Shown: positions 22,620 through 27,854 of the stretch, piece after piece
Layout: the number at the start of each line of letters is the position of its first letter
How positions within the stretch are numbered: position 1 is the stretch's first letter
From: JABMRP01 sp964444795
Lineage (GTDB): Bacteria > Planctomycetota > Planctomycetia > Pirellulales > Thermoguttaceae
DNA: 27,854 nucleotides
NCBI GenBank assembly: GCA_964444795.1
Contig: CAYUIQ010000106.1
Span: 1-27,854 of the forward strand
Direction of reading: 5' to 3'
Program-made: the position numbers and the translations under genes
Notes under the pieces: model-generated
Databases searched by the model: none
The model's input: the letters and a program-made list of their open reading frames with translations, nothing else
Told to the model about the DNA's origin: nothing

Positions 22620-22679
22620 GGTAAAGATGAGATCGCGCGGCACGCGGCCGGCAAGAACAAGAGACTATGTAGTTTGTCT

Positions 22680-22708
22680 AGAATACACAGCTTTTATCGA
22701 TTGTGCAA
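22680..22708 (-). promoter_or_regulatory. Putative sigma70 promoter of the 992-aa PEP-CTERM gene
   Basis: On the minus strand TTGCAC (22703-22708), a 17-nt spacer and TATTCT (22680-22685). The leader is about 65-70 nt. The -35 box sits inside an inverted repeat, TCGATTG (22697-22703) and CAATCGA (22710-22716), which could be an operator. Confidence 0.5.
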
Positions 22709-22876
22709 GCAATCGACGTGCCTCTTGCCCCCCACTTCCCATGGGGAAACGAGTTCTTTCCATCCCCGGCGATTCCCGTGAACGATGTCTCGATCGGGTC
22801 TTCATCGCCGAAACTCCGCCGATGCCTACTAGGACTGCCCACCCGACTGGAGGGGGTCGCCGATCCGGGGAACATC

Positions 22877-22905
22877 TTGGACATCGCGCCGGTGCGAGAT
22901 ACAAT
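22877..22905 (+). promoter_or_regulatory. Putative sigma70 promoter of the dihaem/SUMF1-like gene
   Basis: TTGGAC (22877-22882), a 17-nt spacer and TACAAT (22900-22905). Predicted transcription start near 22912 gives a leader of about 100 nt before the ATG at 23015. Confidence 0.5.
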
Positions 22906-23014
22906 AGGGCACATGTTTGGGTGCTTTGCGGAAGATGACGGGTAACCCGCAAACCAGTGCCTGGGCAAGTACATCCACCACGCCCCTCCCGCCACCCCCC
23001 CACGAAGGAATCCC

Positions 23015-26000
23015 ATGAGCATGTCTTGCTGGATCGTTCGGCGTTCGGCCCTGTTGCTATGTGTCGGGCTACTGACCGCCACGCTGTTTACCTCCCAGGC
23101 ACGGGCCGTCAACAACGGCGATGTGCCGGTCAACACGGTCGAGTCGGCCCGGCGCGTGATCGAGGACCTCAACAGCGAATACGGCGACCGCTATCCCCGC
23201 GGCAAGGAGTTTCTCGAGCGACTCGTCCAGATCGAAGCCAAGCTCAAGGAAAACGAAAAGGACGGCGACGCCAACAAGGACTTGCAGGCATTGATCCGCG
23301 AGGCCACGCTGGCCAACCCGCTGTTGGACTTCGACCGTCTGTTGGTCGTTCGCCGCAAGGGCGAAGCCAATCGGAATCTCAACGCGTACACCACGACAAC
23401 GATCCGGGTCAGTGGCTGGGACAACGAAATCTCGGTCATCTCGAATCTCCGCGGCGAGGTAAAAGCCGAGACACTCTACCGGCACCGCGACAAGTCGGCG
23501 ATCAAGCACCTCGACCTGCACAGTTCCGGCCGAAAGGTCATGTTCTCCGGTATCGGCTCCAACGGCAAATGGGCCGTGCTGGAAGTCGACGATCGTGGCG
23601 AGAACCTCCGCCAGCTCACCCCCGACGATCAGCCCGACGTGCAGTGGTTCGACTCCTGTTACCTTCCCGAAGACGACTGCATTGTGGCTTGCTCGACCGC
23701 GGGGATGCAGGGGCTTCCCTGTGTGAACGGCTCGCAGCCGATGGTCAACCTCTACCGGATCAACACGGAAGAGCGAGAGGTACGGCAGCTTACCTTCGAG
23801 CAGGACAGCGACTGGCACCCCCGGGTGATGGCCAACGGGCGCGTCATGTATCTCCGTTGGGAGTACACGGATACCCCGCATTACTTCAGCCGCATCATGT
23901 TCCACATGAATCCCGACGGCACGGGCCAAATGGAATACTGGGGTAGCGGAAGCTACTTCCCCGCCGCCTTCGTGTGGGCGCGCCCGGTGCCCAACCATTC
24001 GAGCCTGATGGCGGGCATTGTCAGCGGACATCACGCCAAGTCGGAGACCGGCCGGCTGATGCTGATCAACCCGTCGCTGAGCCGCGCTTATCCGCTACGT
24101 CACCATCCGGAAGAAAAAACCTGGGGACCGGAAGGCTCGACCGTCAACATCCATCCCGAGGTCTTACCGGCCGAGGTGACCGGCTGCGTTCAAGAGATTC
24201 CCGGCTTCGGCCGCGACGTGGTCGGCAATGTGTACGACAATCAGGGCGGCGGCCAGAAGTACACGTTTGGCACCCCCTGGCCGTTGTCCGACAAGTACTT
24301 CCTCGTCTCGATGCGAGGCTGCCCGGGCACGAGGAAGTGGGCCCTCTGCCTGGTCGACAAGTTCGACAACATGACGGTCGTCTATGAGGACCCCAATTAC
24401 GATATCTTCGAGCCGATCCCCTTTGTGGCCACGAAGCGGCCGCCCGTGCTGGTCGATCGAACGAAACCCGAGGTCGACGAATCGACCGTCTTCTGCACCG
24501 ACGTCTACGCCGGTCGCGGACTGATCGGTGTGCCCCGCGGCAAAGTGAAATCGCTTCGCGTGATGGCCTATCATTACGGTTACATGAAGAGCGGTGGCCA
24601 CGAATCGGTCGGGCAGGAATCGAGTTGGGATATCAAACGGATCTTGGGAACGGTTCCGGTGGAAGACGACGGTTCGTTTTGGTTCCGCGCCCCGGCCAAC
24701 ACGCCGATCGCCATTCAGCCACTCGACGAGGAAGGCCAGGCGGTCGCCCTGATGCGAAGCTGGATGGTCGGAATGCGGGGTGAACGGATGTCGTGTGTCG
24801 GTTGCCACGAAGATCTTAGCAGTGCGTCGCCGAGCCGGCCAACGGTCGCCGCGAGACGCGCCCCGCGCGAGATCGACCCCTGGCACGGCCCGGCACGGCC
24901 CTTCTCCTACCAGGCCGAAGTGCAACCGGTGCTCAACAAGTACTGTGTCGGTTGCCACAACGACGAAGACAGAAAGGCCGGGCTCTCGTTCATTGCCCAT
25001 CGCGAGGGCAACTGGCGAACCGATACGTCGTACGCGGCGTTGAATCCCTACGTCAATCGCCCCGGTCCCGAGAGCGATCTCCAGATGCTTAACCCCATGG
25101 AGTATCACTCCTCGACCAGCGAACTGATCCAACGGCTCAAAAAGGGCCATCACGGTGTGAAGCTCGACACCGAAGCTTGGGAGCGGCTGCACACGTGGAT
25201 CGATCTCAACGCGCCGTATCGCGGCATGTGGAATAATTCCCAATTCGAGAAACGACGTCTCGAATTGGCCACGCTCTATGCCGGATTGCTCGATAACCCC
25301 GAGGAGGAGCATCGCCTCACGATGGCTTCGCTGAAGGAAGAAGCGGTCGAGCCGGTGATGCCCGAGAAAGTCGAAAAGCCGGCTCCCGACGGTTTGAAGG
25401 CGAGCGGTTTCCCCTTCGACGCCAATCGCGCCAAGCAGCTTCAGGGCGACAACGCCACGATGGAAATCGAATTGGCCGACGGCATGATGATGAAGTTGGT
25501 CCGCATTCCCGCGGGTGAGTATGTCATGGGTAGTCAAGCGGGGCTGCCCGACGAACAGCCGCGAGCGGTCGTAAAGTTTGCCAAGCCGTTCTGGATGGCC
25601 GTGACCGAAACGACCAACGGGCAGTACGCGGCGTTCGACCCGGTCCACGACACGCGCTATCTCGACGAAGACGGCAAGGACCATGCGGTACCCGGCTATA
25701 TCGCCAACCATGTGAATCAGCCGGTCGCCCGTATTTCGTGGCAGGAAGCAACAAGATTCTGCCAGTGGTTGTCGAAGAAGTCGGGCAAGAAAGTCATGCT
25801 CCCGACCGAATCGCAATGGGAATGGGCCGCCCGCGCCGGAAGCGAGAAGCAGTTCTTCTATGGCGACGAGGACACGGATTTTTCGAAGTGGGCCAATCTG
25901 GCCGACGCCGGCCGCAAGGTAACGTATGTCGCTTGGGACGGCGGAAGCAAGATCCATCGCCGCCGGCCGTATGCCGGCACCTTCCCGCTTCGCGACGATC

Positions 26001-26290
26001 GCTTCACCGACAAGTGGTTTGTTGTCGATTACGTCGCCCAAAACGACGCCAGCCCGTTCGGGTTGTACGACATGGTGGGCAACGTCAGCGAATGGACCCG
26101 ATCCGACTATCGGGCGTATCCCTACACCGACCGCGACGGCCGCAACGGCGGCGATGTAAAGCGCACGAAAGTCGCCCGCGGCGGCAGTTGGGACGATCGC
26201 CCCAAAATGTCCGGCTCGACGGTACGCTTCGAGTACGAGTCGTATCAAAAGGTCTATGACGTCGGCTTCCGGGTGATCGTGGAAGAATAG
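23015..26290 (+). CDS. Exported dihaem protein: beta-propeller, HzsA-like region, SUMF1-like domain
   Basis: This 1091-aa protein has a Sec signal ending near SQARA-VNN (residue 31). Residues about 150-480 contain TolB/PD40-like blades (LHSSGRKVMFSGIGSNGKWAVLEVDDRGENLRQLTPDD, then RQLTFEQDSDWHPRVMANGRVMYLRWEY). Two c-type haem motifs follow, C594-V-G-C-H598 and C644-V-G-C-H648, the second after the cytochrome phrase VQPVLNKYCVGCH. Residues about 815-1091 form a formylglycine-generating-enzyme/EgtB-like domain (IPAGEYVMGS, FWMAVTETTNGQYAAF, PTESQWEWAARAG, GLYDMVGNVSEW, ARGGSWDD). This domain has one cysteine in total, so the FGE catalytic pair is missing. The order propeller-haem-haem recalls hydrazine synthase alpha subunit; in planctomycetes such homologs are not restricted to anammox species. 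GAAGGA lies 5 nt before the ATG. Electron-transfer or redox role inferred; substrate unknown. Confidence 0.9.
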   Translation: MSMSCWIVRRSALLLCVGLLTATLFTSQARAVNNGDVPVNTVESARRVIEDLNSEYGDRYPRGKEFLERLVQIEAKLKENEKDGDANKDLQALIREATLANPLLDFDRLLVVRRKGEANRNLNAYTTTTIRVSGWDNEISVISNLRGEVKAETLYRHRDKSAIKHLDLHSSGRKVMFSGIGSNGKWAVLEVDDRGENLRQLTPDDQPDVQWFDSCYLPEDDCIVACSTAGMQGLPCVNGSQPMVNLYRINTEEREVRQLTFEQDSDWHPRVMANGRVMYLRWEYTDTPHYFSRIMFHMNPDGTGQMEYWGSGSYFPAAFVWARPVPNHSSLMAGIVSGHHAKSETGRLMLINPSLSRAYPLRHHPEEKTWGPEGSTVNIHPEVLPAEVTGCVQEIPGFGRDVVGNVYDNQGGGQKYTFGTPWPLSDKYFLVSMRGCPGTRKWALCLVDKFDNMTVVYEDPNYDIFEPIPFVATKRPPVLVDRTKPEVDESTVFCTDVYAGRGLIGVPRGKVKSLRVMAYHYGYMKSGGHESVGQESSWDIKRILGTVPVEDDGSFWFRAPANTPIAIQPLDEEGQAVALMRSWMVGMRGERMSCVGCHEDLSSASPSRPTVAARRAPREIDPWHGPARPFSYQAEVQPVLNKYCVGCHNDEDRKAGLSFIAHREGNWRTDTSYAALNPYVNRPGPESDLQMLNPMEYHSSTSELIQRLKKGHHGVKLDTEAWERLHTWIDLNAPYRGMWNNSQFEKRRLELATLYAGLLDNPEEEHRLTMASLKEEAVEPVMPEKVEKPAPDGLKASGFPFDANRAKQLQGDNATMEIELADGMMMKLVRIPAGEYVMGSQAGLPDEQPRAVVKFAKPFWMAVTETTNGQYAAFDPVHDTRYLDEDGKDHAVPGYIANHVNQPVARISWQEATRFCQWLSKKSGKKVMLPTESQWEWAARAGSEKQFFYGDEDTDFSKWANLADAGRKVTYVAWDGGSKIHRRRPYAGTFPLRDDRFTDKWFVVDYVAQNDASPFGLYDMVGNVSEWTRSDYRAYPYTDRDGRNGGDVKRTKVARGGSWDDRPKMSGSTVRFEYESYQKVYDVGFRVIVEE

Positions 26291-26314
26291 ACGGCAAGGC
26301 AGCCATCTCGCTCC

Positions 26315-26337
26315 GCCCCCCGGCAAAGCCGGGGGCT
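26315..26337. terminator. Bidirectional terminator-like hairpin between convergent genes
   Basis: CCCCCGGC (26317-26324) pairs with GCCGGGGG (26328-26335) around an AAA loop. It fills the 50 nt between the stop codons of the dihaem gene (plus) and the small membrane protein gene (minus). No T-run follows. Confidence 0.6.
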
Positions 26338-26340
26338 GAG

Positions 26341-26808
26341 CTACTCCTGATCGGTCGTGCCGAAGACCGGAGTGCCGAAGGGAATTTCTTGCTCCTGGGT
26401 CACCGCCGTATCCATCGAGGTGACGACCCAACCGCCCGCTTGGGCGACCAGTACCCACCGCTGGATTTCGTCGCGGTCGGCAAACGTGATCTTCACTTCC
26501 AGGGCAACCTGACCCGGGGCGGGGTCGTCCTGGCGGGTGATGCCGAAATTCTCGATCCCCGAGGCCCAGACGCGAAGGTCTTCGCCGAATTGCCGGGCAC
26601 CCACCTGCTCTTTCACGGCCAACGACTTGGCCTTCAGCTTGCCGTCGATCAACCGCAGGTAAGCGGCCGTGTCGCCCGCTTCGGCCGCATCGAACAGGGC
26701 GTTGACGGTCGCCTCGGGAGTCTCCGGCAACCGGTCACGACCGCGGAAGAAGAAAGCCACGCCAATCAACAGACCGATCAGGGCAATTTGCAGGGCACGT
26801 TTCTTCAC
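26341..26808 (-). CDS. Small membrane-anchored protein, NTF2/DUF4878-like
   Basis: This 155-aa protein starts MKKRALQIALIGLLIGVAFFF, a single N-terminal membrane anchor (about 5-21). An outside domain follows: PEATVNALFDAAEAGDTAAYLRLIDGKLKAKSL and later QVALEVKITFADRDEIQRWVLVAQAGGWVVTSMD. The helix-helix-sheet order matches NTF2-like/lumazine-binding DUF4878-type domains. The start is GTG at 26808, overlapping the stop of the SPFH gene by 4 nt (GTGA), with GAGG about 7 nt upstream. The coupling suggests that it works with the SPFH protein at the same membrane. There is no catalytic signature; a partner or stability role for the SPFH complex is inference. Confidence 0.82.
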   Translation of the reverse strand: MKKRALQIALIGLLIGVAFFFRGRDRLPETPEATVNALFDAAEAGDTAAYLRLIDGKLKAKSLAVKEQVGARQFGEDLRVWASGIENFGITRQDDPAPGQVALEVKITFADRDEIQRWVLVAQAGGWVVTSMDTAVTQEQEIPFGTPVFGTTDQE

Positions 26809-27770
26809 GGTCCGGCCTCGATGATTCCCAAGTCGACGGCCTCACCCGTCGCGCCGTCGACCACGATCTTCCTCACCCGGGGGAGCACTTCTTCGGCCGT
26901 TTCCAGGATCAATCGCACCGCGGCAATCTGCCGGCCCGTGACCAGCGCCTCCCGTTGCTTGAGAAATCGGGCCGCCTCGCCTTTGGCGGTCTTGCGAATC
27001 TCATACGCTTCGGCCTCGGCTGCCAGGGCGATCCCGTTTTCCTCGCTCCGGGTTTGTGCTTCCCGTTCGGCGGCGTATTTCAGGGCGACATTCTGCATCC
27101 GCTGGCGGTCTTCCCGGGCACTGTTGACGTCGCGGAAAGCTTCCTCGACCGGCGGCGGCGGTCCCACGTCTCGAAGCGCCACGGCCGTCACCCGAACCCC
27201 CGCGCCGTAGCCGTTCAGTGCCGCTTGGGTCCCGTCGCGAACTTCGTTCTGGATGAGCAGGCGGTCGATGGTCAGTACGTTGTCGACCGGGCGCGAGGCC
27301 ACGGCGGAAGTCAGCGCGGCGGCCGCCGTGTTGTGGACCAGCGTGGCAACGTCGGCTGTATTGAAGAGATACTCGCCCGGGGCGTCGAGCCGCACATGGT
27401 ACTGCACGATCGCCGAAACCAGAATCAGATTGCGATCGCCGCTGAGGCACTCCGCTTCCGACGGCTGACCGCGCCGGCCGAGTGTCTGCTCGGTCAGCGT
27501 GGTTCGCACGGCCACCTGCTTGCTCTCGATCATCCGGACGCGATCGACCCGATCCAGCGGATAAGGCAAACCGAAGTGCAACCCCGGATCGCGCGACTCG
27601 GGCAGCGCGCGACCGCAGCGGCGAACGATCGCCTTCTCTCCCGGTTGCACCGAATAGAACCCGGTCGCCGCGTAAGCCGCCGCCAGACACATCGCCAGCG
27701 CCGGCCACGAGACTCGCCGCCGGGCGCCTCGGGCGTGTGCGTGATGATGGGGTTGGTATTCGCGGTGCAT
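26805..27770 (-). CDS. SPFH/band 7 protein, HflK-like
   Basis: In this 321-aa protein a short His/Arg-rich N-terminus is followed by one membrane helix (about 22-40). The SPFH domain starts FYSVQPGEKAIVRRCGRALPESRDPGLHFGLPYPLDRVDRVRMIESKQVAV, the HflK opening. GDRNLILVSAIVQYHVRLDAPGEYLFNTAD and ALRDVGPPPPVEEAFRDVNSAREDRQRMQNVALKYAAEREAQ match the conserved core and the coiled-coil tail. In E. coli HflK pairs with HflC to cage the FtsH protease. The usual HflC gene is not downstream here; a small membrane-anchored protein overlaps instead. An HflC-like gene could precede it beyond the right edge. No clear ribosome-binding site is seen before the ATG. The family is certain; the HflK name is used loosely, so no symbol is assigned. 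Confidence 0.88.
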   Translation of the reverse strand: MHREYQPHHHAHARGARRRVSWPALAMCLAAAYAATGFYSVQPGEKAIVRRCGRALPESRDPGLHFGLPYPLDRVDRVRMIESKQVAVRTTLTEQTLGRRGQPSEAECLSGDRNLILVSAIVQYHVRLDAPGEYLFNTADVATLVHNTAAAALTSAVASRPVDNVLTIDRLLIQNEVRDGTQAALNGYGAGVRVTAVALRDVGPPPPVEEAFRDVNSAREDRQRMQNVALKYAAEREAQTRSEENGIALAAEAEAYEIRKTAKGEAARFLKQREALVTGRQIAAVRLILETAEEVLPRVRKIVVDGATGEAVDLGIIEAGP

Positions 27771-27803
27771 GGGTCGTTTCGATCCGGCTTTGTCGCGGAC
27801 CCC

Positions 27804-27828
27804 GTACGATGGCCCTCCGAGGCCGTCG
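27804..27828. repeat. Single arm of palindromic element type A
   Basis: This arm, beginning GTACGATGGCCCTCCGAGGC, matches on the minus strand the right arm of the element at 13401-13429 (CGACGGC-TCGGAG-GCCATCGTACG). The second arm, if present, lies past the window end. The 84 nt after the SPFH start (27771-27854) hold no supported gene. Confidence 0.5.
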
Positions 27829-27854
27829 CTGTCGACAAGCCGCGGGTTCTCGAC

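Larger units (their letters stand above)
22608..23014. other. Divergent intergenic region
   Basis: This 407-nt region separates the minus-strand PEP-CTERM gene from the plus-strand dihaem gene. It carries one promoter candidate for each direction (22680-22708 minus, 22877-22905 plus), about 200 nt apart, and the inverted repeat at 22697-22716. Open frames in it have no recognisable domain. Confidence 0.6.

Noticed and set aside
25460..26290. Idea that the SUMF1-like domain is the maturase of the nearby sulfatase
   Set aside because: The domain has a single cysteine and lacks the FGE catalytic pair, and it is fused to a periplasmic dihaem protein.
24164..26458. 764-codon minus-strand frame
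   Set aside because: Antisense to the dihaem/SUMF1-like gene, whose domains and haem motifs are clear on the plus strand.

Overview
The window looks like a chromosomal segment of a GC-rich planctomycete, most likely Pirellulales-like. This is inferred from gene content, not from a marker gene. The supporting genes are three secreted proteins with a C-terminal PEP-CTERM sorting tail (IPEPS/VPEPS, hydrophobic stretch, RRR-rich end), a CSPSR-type sulfatase, a Tat-exported Gfo/Idh/MocA oxidoreductase paired with a HEAT-repeat protein, and a large protein combining a beta-propeller, two CxxCH haem motifs and a sulfatase-modifying-factor-like domain. I see no rRNA, tRNA, CRISPR array, intact transposase or prophage.

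Layout. 1-660: left edge and a small PAAR spike-tip gene. 743-3475 (minus): a PEP-CTERM protein, then a two-component pair (stand-alone receiver followed by a receiver-histidine kinase). 3831-4118 (minus): a small, very cysteine-rich Flp-pilin-like protein. 4732-5853 (minus): a second PEP-CTERM protein. 6169-9337 (plus): a membrane-bound spermidine-synthase-like protein followed after 13 nt by an HDOD signalling protein. 9410-12405 (plus): a conserved hypothetical gene, then the Gfo/Idh/MocA-HEAT pair. A 49-nt, 47/49-identical promoter-like repeat precedes both the hypothetical gene and the oxidoreductase. 12529-13347 (plus): a GNAT acetyltransferase. 13348-13683: a repeat nest holding two palindromic elements and a REP-like hairpin. 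13684-15093 (minus): sulfatase. 15197-19511 (minus): a SWIM zinc-finger protein overlapping a 985-aa DUF6493-like protein. 19629-22607 (minus): a 992-aa PEP-CTERM protein with three tandem domains. 23015-26290 (plus): the dihaem propeller/SUMF1-like fusion, divergent from the previous gene. 26341-27770 (minus): an HflK-like SPFH protein overlapping a small membrane-anchored protein.

Much of the protein set is predicted to be exported or membrane-bound: PEP-CTERM proteins, sulfatase, Tat oxidoreductase, dihaem protein, pilin, SPFH protein. This fits a lifestyle based on polymer breakdown and surface attachment. The units most worth a second look are the twin promoter repeat, the 159-nt palindromic element, the translationally coupled SWIM/DUF6493 pair, the hydrazine-synthase-alpha-like dihaem fusion and the cysteine-rich pilin. 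I did not find a complete, convincing new multi-gene system. Family names rest on motif recognition and memory of the families, not on searches.
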